Assembly: GCA_965263305.1 (NCBI GenBank)
Contig: OZ253666.1
Coordinates: 868,001 to 932,000, forward strand
Direction: 5' to 3'
DNA from: MED-G105 sp965263305
Lineage (GTDB): Bacteria > Pseudomonadota > Alphaproteobacteria > Caulobacterales > Parvularculaceae
DNA length: 64,000 nt
Shown: positions 45,254-54,762 of the stretch, piece by piece
Numbering within the stretch: position 1 is the first letter of the stretch
Layout: the number at the start of each line of letters is the position of its first letter
Made by a program: the position numbers and the translations under genes
Notes under the pieces: model-generated
Seen by the model: the letters and a program-made list of their open reading frames with translations, nothing else
The model's database searches: none
Told to the model about the DNA's origin: nothing

Positions 45254-46132
45254 ATGAACGCCTCCTCAAAAACGGCGCAAGATGTGTCCATTGTTCGCGT
45301 CACGAGCCCGACGGGGCGATCGGCGACGTTCTCAAACAATGGCGCGGCGACCTACATCCTTGGGCCTTGCGTGTTAGAGAGCGCGGAACACGCCTTTATG
45401 ATGGCGCGGGAAATCGCCCGACTAGGTGAGGGCCTTGGAACCGGTGTTGTTTACAAAACCTCTTTTGACAAAGCGAACCGGACGAGCATCAACGGGTACC
45501 GTGGGGTGGGCCTGGAGGAAGCGCGAGAGATTTTTAGCGCCATTCGAACTGACATTGGTTTACCTCTGCTCACCGATGTCCACTTGCCTGAACAATGCGC
45601 GCCGACAGCAGAGGTTGCGGATATCCTCCAGATCCCGGCGTTTCTCTGCCGGCAAACCGACCTTTTAAAAGCGGCCGCCGAGACAGGTCGCGCCATCAAC
45701 GTCAAAAAGGGCCAGTTTCTCGCCCCTTGGGACATGCGCCATGTCGTTGATAAACTGCGCGCCTTTGGCGCGACGGACATCATGGTGACGGAACGCGGCG
45801 CGAGCTTCGGCTATAACACCTTGGTGAGCGACATGCGGGCCCTACCAGAACTAAAGGCCTGCGGTGTTCCGGTCATTTTTGACGCCACCCATTCGGTGCA
45901 ACAACCGGGCGGACAAGGAAGCGCCTCAGGCGGGCAACGGGATTTTGCGCCGGTTCTCGCCCGCGCCGCCGCCGCCGTGGGCGTCGCCGGCTTTTTCATC
46001 GAAACCCACCAGGAACCGGACGCCGCGCCGTCAGATGGCCCCAATATGATCCCCCTCACCCAATTGGAACAAACCGTCAAAAGCATCAGCGCCTTTGACG
46101 GCTTGCGCAAATCAATGGATTTGCCCCTTTGA
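45254..46132 (+). CDS. kdsA: 3-deoxy-8-phosphooctulonate synthase (Kdo8P synthase)
   Basis: About 292 residues from the ATG at 45254. The frame is open well upstream, but ILGPCVLESAEHA, the family N-terminus, fits this start. It condenses phosphoenolpyruvate with arabinose-5-phosphate, giving the precursor of Kdo. Diagnostic blocks are SFDKANRTSINGYRG, ILQIPAFLCRQTDLL, KKGQFLAPWDM, RGASFGYNTLV and FDATHSVQQPGGQGSASGG. A Cys before the ESxE block and a Cys in QIPAFLCRQ are present. Its place beside sugar-nucleotide genes suggests Kdo is used in the glycan as well as in lipid A core. Confidence 0.96.
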   Translation: MNASSKTAQDVSIVRVTSPTGRSATFSNNGAATYILGPCVLESAEHAFMMAREIARLGEGLGTGVVYKTSFDKANRTSINGYRGVGLEEAREIFSAIRTDIGLPLLTDVHLPEQCAPTAEVADILQIPAFLCRQTDLLKAAAETGRAINVKKGQFLAPWDMRHVVDKLRAFGATDIMVTERGASFGYNTLVSDMRALPELKACGVPVIFDATHSVQQPGGQGSASGGQRDFAPVLARAAAAVGVAGFFIETHQEPDAAPSDGPNMIPLTQLEQTVKSISAFDGLRKSMDLPL

Positions 46133-46154
46133 AAAACCGTATAAAGAGCATGAT

Positions 46155-47162
46155 GTGACCACCTCCCCGTCTCCACAAGGCCCGATCCTTGTTACGGGCG
46201 TCGCCGGGTTTATCGGGTTTCATGTGGCCGAAACGCTGCTCGCCCAAGGACACAGCGTCATCGGCGTTGATAATCTGAACGCGTATTACGATACCGATTT
46301 AAAGAATGCGCGCCTCAAACACCTGAAACGTCACCAAGGATTGACGTTTCATCAACTCGATATCGCAGACCATAAGGCGCTTCGCGAATTGCCGAATGGC
46401 GGCGATGTAAAAGCCATTATCCACCTCGCGGCGCAAGCCGGTGTGCGCTACTCGATAGATCATCCATTTGAGTACGCATCATCCAACCTTGTCGGGCATT
46501 TATCGGTGTTGGAGTTTGCACGTCATGCGCCGCAAAACCCGCGCCTTGTCTATGCGTCTTCGAGTTCTGTTTATGGCGCGAACACAAAGGCCCCGTTTTC
46601 GGAAAACGATCCCGTTCGCCATCCGGTCTCGCTATACGCGGCAACCAAACGAGCGGACGAATTGATGAGCGAGACCTACGCCCATCTTTATGACATAGAG
46701 CAGATTGGATTGCGTTTTTTCACCGTTTACGGCCCATGGGGGCGGCCGGACATGGCGGCGTGGTTGTTTACTCAGAATATTATCGCCGGAGAGCCTATCC
46801 GCGTATTCAACAACGGCGAGTTAGAACGGGACTTTACGTATATCGATGATATCGCAAACGCCGTTGTCGCTGTCGCCTGCGACGCCCCGAAGACAACGCC
46901 CAAAAGCAATCATCGGCTTTATAATATCGGGAACAACAAGCCCGCGAAGCTTATGGATTTTATTGCCCTGTTAGAAAACATCATCGGCAAAAAAGCGGAC
47001 ATCAAATACGCCCCAATGCAGCCGGGCGATGTCCACGCGACCTATGCCGATATCAATGCCATTCAGCGGGATTACGGGTTCTATCCTAAAACATCATTGC
47101 GGGACGGTTTAGAGAAATTTGTCGATTGGTACAAAGATTTTTATGGCGTCGATGCGGAATAA
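46155..47162 (+). CDS. NAD-dependent nucleotide-sugar epimerase (UDP-glucuronate 4-epimerase type)
   Basis: About 335 residues from a GTG at 46155 with AAAGAG upstream; the frame extends about 20 codons upstream, so the start is not certain. VTGVAGFIGFHVAETL is the Rossmann loop. NAYYDTDLKNARLKHL is the hallmark of UDP-glucuronate 4-epimerases (CapI/LpsL group). HLAAQAGVRYSIDHP, SSSVYG and YAATKR carry the catalytic Ser and Tyr-x3-Lys. The likely product is UDP-galacturonate for the surface glycan, inferred from family. It starts 22 bases after kdsA and probably shares its transcript. Confidence 0.88.
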   Translation: MTTSPSPQGPILVTGVAGFIGFHVAETLLAQGHSVIGVDNLNAYYDTDLKNARLKHLKRHQGLTFHQLDIADHKALRELPNGGDVKAIIHLAAQAGVRYSIDHPFEYASSNLVGHLSVLEFARHAPQNPRLVYASSSSVYGANTKAPFSENDPVRHPVSLYAATKRADELMSETYAHLYDIEQIGLRFFTVYGPWGRPDMAAWLFTQNIIAGEPIRVFNNGELERDFTYIDDIANAVVAVACDAPKTTPKSNHRLYNIGNNKPAKLMDFIALLENIIGKKADIKYAPMQPGDVHATYADINAIQRDYGFYPKTSLRDGLEKFVDWYKDFYGVDAE

Positions 47163-47191
47163 CGTTTAATCTGGCTACCCCGCCATCAACC

Positions 47192-48328
47192 CTAAAGAAG
47201 CTGGGTGCGGTCTTGGCGCTTTAGCTCTTCAACGATCTTTTTCACATCCTGCGCCCGATCACGTGGACAGACCAATACGCCGTCTTTGGTCGCAACGATG
47301 ACCAGATCTTTCACCCCAATCGCGCCAATGGTGACGCCATCGCCAAGGGCCAGAACATTTTCACAATCGTGGAAGACAGCGCCATGGGCCTTTTCCGTCT
47401 GGGCGTCAGCATTGCCATCCTGGGTCTTCTCGGCAAGTTCCCATAACGTGGCCCATGAGCCGATATCAGACCACCCGATATCGCATGGCGTGACGGCGGC
47501 CTCGTTCGTCCGCTCCATAACGGCGTAATCAATAGAATCTTCCGGTGACGACGCAAACGCCGCCTCATCCAACAGAAGGGCGCCATTTTGATCAGTGCCG
47601 TTTTCCACTGCCTTGCGCGCCGCTTCCAGAATGGCGGGGCAATGGGCGGCCATTTGCGCGATCATATCGCCGGCGCGAAACATAAAGATGCCGGCATTCC
47701 AATAATACCCGCCTTCTTTCAGATACTGCTCCGCTGTCGCAAGGTCCGGCTTCTCAACAAACCGGGCGACATCAAAAGAGTGATCATTGAGCGCCTCGCC
47801 CCGTTGGATGTATCCATACCCGGTTTCCGGGCGCGTTGGTTCGATGCCGAAGGTGACGATGCGGCCTTCTTGCGCAACGAGAGCGCCTCTCGCGAGGGCG
47901 GCGCGAAACGCGGGCCCGTCCTCCACCGCGTGATCGGCCGGCAAGACGAGAAGGACATCGTCAGGAAACCGTGTCTGCGCCGCAATGGCGAGTGCCGCGA
48001 TGGCGGGGGCGGTGTTTTTCGCCATGGGTTCGAGAATCACAAGCGCTGGCGTATCTTCACCTGTCGCCTGCTCCTGGACCAGCGCCCCATGGCGCGCGCT
48101 TCCCAAAATGATGGGCGCGGCGAACGAAACATCTGAAGATCGGTCGCTAGACGCTGCGGAACCAACACGCGCGATCGTCTCCTGCAGAAGGCTTTTGTCA
48201 GACAGCAAGCGATGGAATTGCTTTGGAAACGACCGCCGGGACAATGGCCACAACCGGGTGCCCGCGCCGCCGGACAAGACCACCGGCCTGATGGTGGGGT
48301 GATGATTTGTTGTCTCTTTGGTCGTCAT
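47192..48328 (-). CDS. manC: Mannose-1-phosphate guanylyltransferase
   Basis: A 378-residue enzyme making GDP-mannose. VVLSGGAGTRLWPLSRRSFPKQF is the nucleotide-binding signature. FGIEPTRPETGYGYIQRG, FVEKPDLATAEQYL and NAGIFMFR carry the sugar-binding blocks. The C-terminal phosphomannose isomerase domain of the long type (about 470 residues) is absent. That step is plausibly done by the AGE-family isomerase encoded two genes away. It diverges from glmS across a 152-base gap. Confidence 0.94.
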   Translation of the reverse strand: MTTKETTNHHPTIRPVVLSGGAGTRLWPLSRRSFPKQFHRLLSDKSLLQETIARVGSAASSDRSSDVSFAAPIILGSARHGALVQEQATGEDTPALVILEPMAKNTAPAIAALAIAAQTRFPDDVLLVLPADHAVEDGPAFRAALARGALVAQEGRIVTFGIEPTRPETGYGYIQRGEALNDHSFDVARFVEKPDLATAEQYLKEGGYYWNAGIFMFRAGDMIAQMAAHCPAILEAARKAVENGTDQNGALLLDEAAFASSPEDSIDYAVMERTNEAAVTPCDIGWSDIGSWATLWELAEKTQDGNADAQTEKAHGAVFHDCENVLALGDGVTIGAIGVKDLVIVATKDGVLVCPRDRAQDVKKIVEELKRQDRTQLL

Positions 48329-48480
48329 AACGCCCCCATAATGCCCTGATCATGCACCTGCGCCGCCTCTTTACAGACTATCTTTTTGATACGGTGCGGA
48401 TAACTAGTGTAGCTTGCATCCCCAATGTGGGACAGAAACCTCCCATGAAGATGCTCAAATTCTGTTAAGGCGTTTCAACG

Positions 48481-50328
48481 ATGTGTGGCATAATCGGCAT
48501 TATAGGCAAGGGCGATGTCGCGCCCAATGTGATCGACGGGTTAAAACGCCTGGAATACCGGGGCTATGATTCCGCCGGCATCGCGACCCTTGTTGATGGC
48601 GTTCTTCACCGTCGTCGGGCGACGGGCAAATTAAGCGCGCTGCAGGAAATTTTATCCCGCGAGCCCCTATCCGGCGCCAGCGCGATCGGCCACACGCGAT
48701 GGGCCACCCATGGCGCGGCCACCCAGTCGAACGCACACCCCCACGCCACCGAGCGGGTCGCCATCGTCCACAATGGCATCATTGAGAATTTCGCTGATCT
48801 GCGCGAGCGCTTGAAACAAGCGGGGCGGATATTTGAATCTCAGACTGATTCGGAAGTCATCGCTCAGCTGATCACCCATAACCTTGAGACGGGCGCCCAA
48901 TCGCCGCAGACCGCCTTCGCCGCCGCCTTGAAAGAACTCAAAGGCGCTTTTGCGATCGCCGCGCTCTTCACCGACCAAAACAATCTTTTGTTGGCGGCTC
49001 GCGCCGGCAGCCCCCTGGCGATCGGCCACGGACAATCAAACGGTCAATCTCAATCCGGGTCGATGTATATCGGCTCCGACGCGTATGCCCTTGCGCCGTT
49101 CACCAACCGCATCACCTATCTGGAGGATGGAGACTACGTCGCGGTCACACGGCAGGGTGCTGAGTTTTTTGATTTGGATGACCAGCCTGTCTCCCGACCA
49201 ATTGTGATCTCCAGCGCCGCTGACGCAATGGTGGACAAAGACGGTCACCGTCATTTCATGGCGAAGGAAATATACGAACAACCGGTGGTGATCGCCCATA
49301 CCCTCGCCCGCCATATCGACGCCGCGACGGGGGAAATTACGTCCCAGGCCCATGCGCTTGATTTCGCGCGCTTGCCCAAGCTCGTGATTTCCGCCTGCGG
49401 CACCGCGTTTTACGCCGGGTTGATTGCAAAATATTGGTTTGAAACCCTCGCCAAATTACCCGTTGAAGTCGATTTTGCGTCCGAGCTTCGATATCGTGAT
49501 ACGCCGTATGCGGAAGGGGGCGCCGCGCTCTTCATCTCCCAATCGGGGGAAACAGCCGATACCCTCGCCGCTTTGCGCCAAGCGAAAGCCCATGGACAGA
49601 AGATCGCCGCGATTGTGAACGTGCCGGAATCTTCAATCGCGAGAGAAACCGATGTTCTCTTTCCCATGGCCGCCGGGCCCGAGATCGGCGTCGCCTCGAC
49701 AAAGGCGTTCACCTGTCAACTCGCCGCCCTCGCGGCCCTGGCGATCGCCGCCGGCGCAGAACGCGGTGTCTTGAGTAATGAGGAACAGCAACGACTGACC
49801 GAAGAGCTGTTAACAACGCCCCGCCTCATCGGCGACAGCCTGAAAAACGCCGCCGCGATTGAAGCGATCGCCCATGATCTCGCAAAAGCTCAGAATATTC
49901 TTTATATCGGCCGCGGCGTCTCCTACCCTCTTGCCCTTGAGGGCGCACTGAAACTCAAAGAGATTTCTTATATCCATGCTGAAGGTTTCGGCGCGGGCGA
50001 ATTAAAACATGGGGCCATCGCTCTGGTCGATGAAGAAACACCCATCATCATCATTGCCCCTTCCGACCGTCATTTCGAAAAGACGGTCTCCAATATGCAA
50101 GAAGTGATGGCCCGTGGTGGCAAGGCGCTCCTGATCTCCGACGCTGAAGGCGTCAAAGCGGCAGGCGACGGCGTTTGGTCGACCATTGAAACGCCAACGA
50201 TTTCCTCTTTGTTCTCGCCAATTGTCTATGCGGGCGCCCTGCAGCTTCTGGCCTATTATACGGCGACAAGCAAAGGCACCGATGTCGATCAGCCCCGTAA
50301 TTTAGCGAAATCGGTGACCGTAGAGTAA
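48481..50328 (+). CDS. glmS: Glutamine–fructose-6-phosphate aminotransferase
   Basis: A 615-residue enzyme that makes glucosamine-6-phosphate, the entry to UDP-GlcNAc. The N-terminal glutaminase domain begins with Cys after processing (MCGIIGIIG) and has RWATHG and NGIIEN. Two SIS domains bind fructose-6-phosphate (SACGTAFYAGLI, SQSGETADTLAAL, STKAFTCQ). The C-terminus ends in DQPRNLAKSVTVE as in the family. The gene feeds both wall and surface glycan synthesis. The leader has no visible glmS ribozyme. Confidence 0.98.
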   Translation: MCGIIGIIGKGDVAPNVIDGLKRLEYRGYDSAGIATLVDGVLHRRRATGKLSALQEILSREPLSGASAIGHTRWATHGAATQSNAHPHATERVAIVHNGIIENFADLRERLKQAGRIFESQTDSEVIAQLITHNLETGAQSPQTAFAAALKELKGAFAIAALFTDQNNLLLAARAGSPLAIGHGQSNGQSQSGSMYIGSDAYALAPFTNRITYLEDGDYVAVTRQGAEFFDLDDQPVSRPIVISSAADAMVDKDGHRHFMAKEIYEQPVVIAHTLARHIDAATGEITSQAHALDFARLPKLVISACGTAFYAGLIAKYWFETLAKLPVEVDFASELRYRDTPYAEGGAALFISQSGETADTLAALRQAKAHGQKIAAIVNVPESSIARETDVLFPMAAGPEIGVASTKAFTCQLAALAALAIAAGAERGVLSNEEQQRLTEELLTTPRLIGDSLKNAAAIEAIAHDLAKAQNILYIGRGVSYPLALEGALKLKEISYIHAEGFGAGELKHGAIALVDEETPIIIIAPSDRHFEKTVSNMQEVMARGGKALLISDAEGVKAAGDGVWSTIETPTISSLFSPIVYAGALQLLAYYTATSKGTDVDQPRNLAKSVTVE

Positions 50329-50349
50329 GTCGATATCGAGTTGATCTGG

Positions 50350-51525
50350 CTAAAGATGATTGATCCCGGCGACGCGCCGAACTTCGACCATCGCCAGGAA
50401 AAGATGATAAAACGTCGAAGCCGGCATATTCTGCGCCATTGGCGCGCCGCTGGCGTCAATGGCGTCATTCCAGCCGCCCGACAGGAAGGGGCGTGACGGC
50501 GACGGGGTTAAATAATATTTGAACAGAGCATCTGTGCTTTCTTTGACCACATCCCAAGCGTCAATGTTGTAAGCCTCGATCAGCGCAACAGCGGCTTTCA
50601 TCCGTTCGGTATTGGGCCAGCATCGAGATCCGGCATCCATGGCGCCGCCGCTCTGATCAACAGCGTTGAAAACGGTTTTCGTCTCTTCGTGCACGCCATA
50701 TTTTTCGCCAAACGTCATCAGCGCTTTCATGCGTGCTTCGTCATCTGTCTCCTGCGCCGCCTGGGCGGCGTTCAAAAGCCAGATCCACTCAAAATGGTGA
50801 CCTGGCTCTCGCAAGGCGCCTTGTTCACCTTTGGCAAGGGTCAAATCGTCTTTGAAAAATTCGGCTAACGTGCCTGTATCGGATTGGTAGAATTTGCGGC
50901 GGCACAAATCGGCGAGCATCGCAGCCTTATCAGCATAGCGCTGTTCTCCGGTCGCCGCGAACGCCGACAACATGGATTCGCAAAGATGCATATGGGGGTT
51001 TTGTTGGCGCGGGCCTTCAGGCGGTGAGGTGTGCCAATATCCGTCCCCGTCCACGACAGCGAAACAGCGTTCAATAAAATCGGCCGTTTGGTCGATCCAG
51101 CGCCGATATGTCTCGTCACCTGTCGCATCGTAGGCCCATGCAAAAGCGAATAGAGCGAACGCATGATCGTAAAGGTCCGGCGTCGGATCAAGCACCTCAC
51201 CATCGCGATGGAGGCGCCGGGCGAACCCTAGCCCCCCGCCCTGCCATGCCTTTTCCATCAACCAGGTCGCACCATGATGGATAAGATCCGTCCCGTCGCG
51301 CCAGCCTAATCGCGCCGCATGGGCGTACACATAAACCTGGCGACAGGTCACGCGCGTGCGCTTGAAAGGCAGGCCCGCATCCTCGCCGTCAAATGTCAGC
51401 GCCTCGATAAAACCGCCATAGCGCCGATCAACGCCATTGCGCTGCCAGAAGGGTAAAGCGTCATCGGTTAACCAGGCCCCGAGCCGTTCAGCGAGTTGTT
51501 GTTTGTTGACAGAATCTACACCCAT
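50350..51525 (-). CDS. AGE-family sugar isomerase/epimerase (mannose isomerase type)
   Basis: About 391 residues from the ATG at 51525; the frame is open to 51576 (GTG), so the exact start is uncertain. The (alpha/alpha)6-barrel family of N-acylglucosamine 2-epimerases and mannose(-6-phosphate) isomerases shows QNPHMHLCESMLSAF and PGHHFEWIWLL with conserved His and Glu, and FNAVDQSGGAMDAGSRCWPNTER. In alphaproteobacteria such genes lie near ManC and may replace a cupin phosphomannose isomerase to feed GDP-mannose. This is inferred from position. The stop lies 21 bases past that of glmS, in convergent orientation. Confidence 0.87.
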   Translation of the reverse strand: MGVDSVNKQQLAERLGAWLTDDALPFWQRNGVDRRYGGFIEALTFDGEDAGLPFKRTRVTCRQVYVYAHAARLGWRDGTDLIHHGATWLMEKAWQGGGLGFARRLHRDGEVLDPTPDLYDHAFALFAFAWAYDATGDETYRRWIDQTADFIERCFAVVDGDGYWHTSPPEGPRQQNPHMHLCESMLSAFAATGEQRYADKAAMLADLCRRKFYQSDTGTLAEFFKDDLTLAKGEQGALREPGHHFEWIWLLNAAQAAQETDDEARMKALMTFGEKYGVHEETKTVFNAVDQSGGAMDAGSRCWPNTERMKAAVALIEAYNIDAWDVVKESTDALFKYYLTPSPSRPFLSGGWNDAIDASGAPMAQNMPASTFYHLFLAMVEVRRVAGINHL

Positions 51526-51647
51526 GGCGTCCCGGCCTAGCCCCTTCCTCATTGTTCTTTCCGATTGTGGACCCACCGGCCTTGAAACTCAATTAACATG
51601 GTGATGACAATCAAGGGGATCACCCCTCGACTGCCACCACAACGCCG

Positions 51648-52784
51648 TTGAGATTGGGGCCGAGCCCTCTTATTGTTATCGGGCCTTTAACGCTTTGCGC
51701 GGGATACGCCCTTTTGCCCACTGTTTCCGTCATTATCGTCAATTACAACGCTGGCGACCGCTTACAGCGCTGTCTGGAGCATCTGGCGCAACAAACGTTC
51801 CAAGATTTCGATGTGATCGTGATCGACAATGCCTCGGATGATGCATCCATCGACCTTGCCAAGACCGTCAGCCTACCCGCCCCGATCCATGGCGTCACAT
51901 TTATCGACGCCGGCGCCAACCTTGGGTTCGCCGCTGGGAATAATCGCGCCGCTGAGGGCGCAAAGGGTGACTGGCTCGCCTTTTTGAACCCCGACGCCTA
52001 TCCGGCGTCGGACTGGCTTGAAAAACTCATCGCCGCGACCGATCTCTATCCTAGCGTCGATGCTTTTGGGTCAACACAGCTGGATGACGCTGACCCAACA
52101 ATCATCGACGGCGCCGGCGATGTGTTTCATGTATTCGGCGTGCCCTATCGCGGTCATTATGGCTGGCCCGCCGAGACGCTGCCGCCAACGGGAGAATGCT
52201 TTGCCCCTTGCGCCGCCGCCGCCCTTTACCGCAAGTCAACCTTCGATGCCCTTGGCGGATTTGACGAGAGTTTCTTCTGTTACGGCGAAGACGTTGATCT
52301 TGGTTTCCGGCTACGCTTAGCGAGCGGGCGCGCCGTGCAAGTCGCCGACGCTATCGTGCGCCACGAAGGGTCTGGCGTGACGGGGCGTTATAGCGATTTC
52401 ACCGTGTACCACGGCAATCGCAACCGTATTTGGACCACCTATAAAAATATGCCGGGCCTGTTGTATTGGCCCCTTACACCATTTCAACTGGCGGTAAACC
52501 TCTACCTGCTCGCACGCGCCTTCACCGTTGGCATCGCCCCGGCCTATTGGCGAGCCCTAAAGGATGGGTACGTTGGATTACCGAAATTATCGCAAAAACG
52601 TCGGGCGATACAACGCGGGCGACGCGTCGCGCTGAGAGATTTGGCCGGCGCCCTCACATGGGCGCCCTGGAAGGTATCGCGCAGGCAAGCCTCTTTGCGT
52701 CCCATTACTCAGCATGAAGAAATCATACCTCAAAACACCCACGCCAAAGACGCGGCGTCAAATGAAGCAGCGCCATTGTCATGA
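51648..52784 (+). CDS. Family 2 glycosyltransferase (rhamnosyltransferase-like)
   Basis: Up to 378 residues. The start is uncertain: TTG at 51648, or TTG at 51714, which gives MPTVSVIIVNYN, the normal GT2 N-terminus. The GT-A core has SVIIVNYNAGDRLQRCL, VIDNASDD, FLNPDAYP with the Asp of the metal site, and FFCYGEDVDLGFRLRL near the end. This pattern is common in WbbL-type rhamnosyltransferases. dTDP-rhamnose made by the nearby rml genes is thus a plausible donor, but the specificity is inferred. Its stop overlaps the next gene start in ATGA, so the two are translationally coupled. Confidence 0.88.
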   Translation: MRLGPSPLIVIGPLTLCAGYALLPTVSVIIVNYNAGDRLQRCLEHLAQQTFQDFDVIVIDNASDDASIDLAKTVSLPAPIHGVTFIDAGANLGFAAGNNRAAEGAKGDWLAFLNPDAYPASDWLEKLIAATDLYPSVDAFGSTQLDDADPTIIDGAGDVFHVFGVPYRGHYGWPAETLPPTGECFAPCAAAALYRKSTFDALGGFDESFFCYGEDVDLGFRLRLASGRAVQVADAIVRHEGSGVTGRYSDFTVYHGNRNRIWTTYKNMPGLLYWPLTPFQLAVNLYLLARAFTVGIAPAYWRALKDGYVGLPKLSQKRRAIQRGRRVALRDLAGALTWAPWKVSRRQASLRPITQHEEIIPQNTHAKDAASNEAAPLS

Positions 52785-54025
52785 CGTTAACGCCGGTTGA
52801 AAAAGTTCTGTGGCGGTTACGTGATCTTCTGTACGCAGCGCCAAGCCCAAAGACAGACCTTCAATCGGGGCTTGCGGGGCCCATTGGCCTCGTAGGGGTC
52901 TATCGCGCGGCAAGCGGTATTGGGCGCGCGACGCGGTCTTTAGCGGATGGGCTAGAAAACGCCGGCGCTGAGATTCTACGCCTTGATTTGAGCGCTGTCT
53001 TTGACCAATGCGAACTTGATAATCACCCCTCATATATCAACGACCCCCAGGCATTAGCGCGGGAATCGGCGCGGGCGAAATCATTGATCATTCATTTGAA
53101 TGCGCCGGAGACCGATCGCGCGCTGTTGGCTCTACGAGCGTTTAAAGGCGCCCGGCGTCGCCCCATAATTGGTGTTTGGGTCTGGGAAACATCGCAAGCG
53201 CCAACGTCGTGGGCGAACCTAAGTCGCCGTTTAACCGAAATCTGGACCCCAAGCCGGTTCTCTGCAAAAGCCATTGAGGCGGGCATCGGCCCCGATAAAT
53301 CAACGCCCGTCAAGGTGGTGCCCCACATTCTGACGCCGCCGATGATCAGCCAAGATGTCGGCGACGATCTGATGTCTGACCAACGCGCCGCATTGGGATT
53401 TGGCGAAAAGACATTTGTTTGCCTCGCCATGGCCGATGGGCGTTCTTCCTTTCACCGCAAGAACCCCCTTGGCGCGATACAGGTTTTTAAGGAGGCGCTA
53501 CCAACTGACGCCGATGCAGGATTGATCATCAAAACCCGGCGCCTGGACCACTACCCTCCCTATGCTGAGGCTTTACGAAAAGCAGCCGGCGGCGATCCGC
53601 GTATCCACTTTATTGATCGAAATATGCCCGAGACGGATCAATGGCGATTACTGTCATCGATCGATGTTTTCCTGTCTCTTCACCGAGCGGAGGGGTTTGG
53701 CCTGCCCATTGCTGAAGCCATGATGTTGGGAAAGGCGGTAATCGCAACCGGTTGGTCCGGCAATATGGACTTTATGGAAAATCGCGGGGCGATTGCTGTT
53801 CCCTATGACCTCGTAAACGCCCAAGACTTGTCTGGGATCTATCCGGAAGCGCAAAACGCCCAGTGGGCCGAGCCCGATTTGACCGCTGCAGCGGTTAGTT
53901 TGCGTGATCTATTCGAAGCGCCCCAAAACAGATTGGCCCTCGGCAAGCAGGCTATCGCCGAAACGGGATTTCTTCAGGACCTTGATCGTTACGCCTTCAA
54001 ATTAGTTGAGGCGTCTTTTTCGTAG
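52781..54025 (+). CDS. Family 4 (GT-B) glycosyltransferase
   Basis: A 414-residue retaining glycosyltransferase. The N-terminal half shows GPIGLVGVYRAASGIGRATRSLADGLE and IIGVWVWETSQAP. The C-terminal half has the E-x7-E donor motif in HRAEGFGLPIAEAMMLGKAVIATGWSGN. It begins inside the stop of the preceding GT2 gene (ATGA). Its 3' end overlaps the convergent ABC-transporter ATPase gene by 37 bases. The donor sugar is unknown, mannose being one option since GDP-mannose genes lie close by. Confidence 0.9.
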   Translation: MTLTPVEKVLWRLRDLLYAAPSPKTDLQSGLAGPIGLVGVYRAASGIGRATRSLADGLENAGAEILRLDLSAVFDQCELDNHPSYINDPQALARESARAKSLIIHLNAPETDRALLALRAFKGARRRPIIGVWVWETSQAPTSWANLSRRLTEIWTPSRFSAKAIEAGIGPDKSTPVKVVPHILTPPMISQDVGDDLMSDQRAALGFGEKTFVCLAMADGRSSFHRKNPLGAIQVFKEALPTDADAGLIIKTRRLDHYPPYAEALRKAAGGDPRIHFIDRNMPETDQWRLLSSIDVFLSLHRAEGFGLPIAEAMMLGKAVIATGWSGNMDFMENRGAIAVPYDLVNAQDLSGIYPEAQNAQWAEPDLTAAAVSLRDLFEAPQNRLALGKQAIAETGFLQDLDRYAFKLVEASFS

Positions 54026-54750
54026 GCCTCCAGAACATCGACGACGTCACCGAACTCTCGGACCTTACCGCCGTCAACCCACAGGGCGCGATTACAGTTT
54101 TCCATCAGCAATTGCTTGCTATGGGAGGCGAGCACCAAAATACCGGCCTGTCCGACAAAGGACTTCATTCGCGCCGTCGCCTTGGCGCGGAACGCGGCAT
54201 CGCCCGCGCTGATCCATTCGTCGAGCAGCAGAATTTCAGGTTCAAACGCCGTTGCGATTGCGAAGTTCAACCGCATGCGCATGCCCGCAGAATAGGTCTC
54301 AATGGGCATATCCAGAAAGGACCCTAACTCCGAGAACGCCGCAATATCGCCGCGGCGCGCCTCAATTGCCTCTCTGGAATGACCCGCGGCAAGGCCGCGA
54401 AGGGTTATATTGCGATGGCCAGACGCTTCAATCTGCATACCAAGATTAATATTAATAAGGTTGGTCGATTTTCCGTCCACCACAACCCGCCCCTCATCAG
54501 GGGAAATAATTCCCGATAAGACTTGCAACAAGGTCGTCTTCCCCGAGCCGTTCCGGCCGATCAGCGCCAATCGATCACCGCTCGTCAGGTCAAAGGTTAT
54601 GTTCTCAAGGGCTTTCACACCAAGGATACGCCCACCCTCGCCATGAATAATACGCATATCCGGCCCGACATCGCCCGAAAGCCCCGTCGACTGGGCTTTG
54701 GAATAAAGCGGAAAGGTAAGGGATACGCCCTCAACGGATAATCGCGCCAC
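53989..54750 (-). CDS. Polysaccharide ABC exporter, ATP-binding subunit (Wzt/KpsT-like)
   Basis: A 253-residue ATPase that powers export of a lipid-linked glycan. Walker A is GRNGSGKTTLL, the signature YSAGMRMRLNFA, Walker B ILLLDEWISAGD, and the switch SH in VLASHSKQL. The length fits a single nucleotide-binding domain; the C-terminal carbohydrate-binding module of O9a-type Wzt is absent, so it is closer to KpsT or O2a-type. The start is a GTG at 54750, 12 bases after the permease gene stop. It overlaps the GT4 gene 3' end by 37 bases. Confidence 0.93.
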   Translation of the reverse strand: MARLSVEGVSLTFPLYSKAQSTGLSGDVGPDMRIIHGEGGRILGVKALENITFDLTSGDRLALIGRNGSGKTTLLQVLSGIISPDEGRVVVDGKSTNLININLGMQIEASGHRNITLRGLAAGHSREAIEARRGDIAAFSELGSFLDMPIETYSAGMRMRLNFAIATAFEPEILLLDEWISAGDAAFRAKATARMKSFVGQAGILVLASHSKQLLMENCNRALWVDGGKVREFGDVVDVLEAYEKDASTNLKA

Positions 54751-54762
54751 AGCCGAGACCCC

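Noticed and set aside
48329..48480. A glmS ribozyme in the leader
   Set aside because: The 151-base leader shows no recognisable ribozyme core, and this element is found mainly in Firmicutes.
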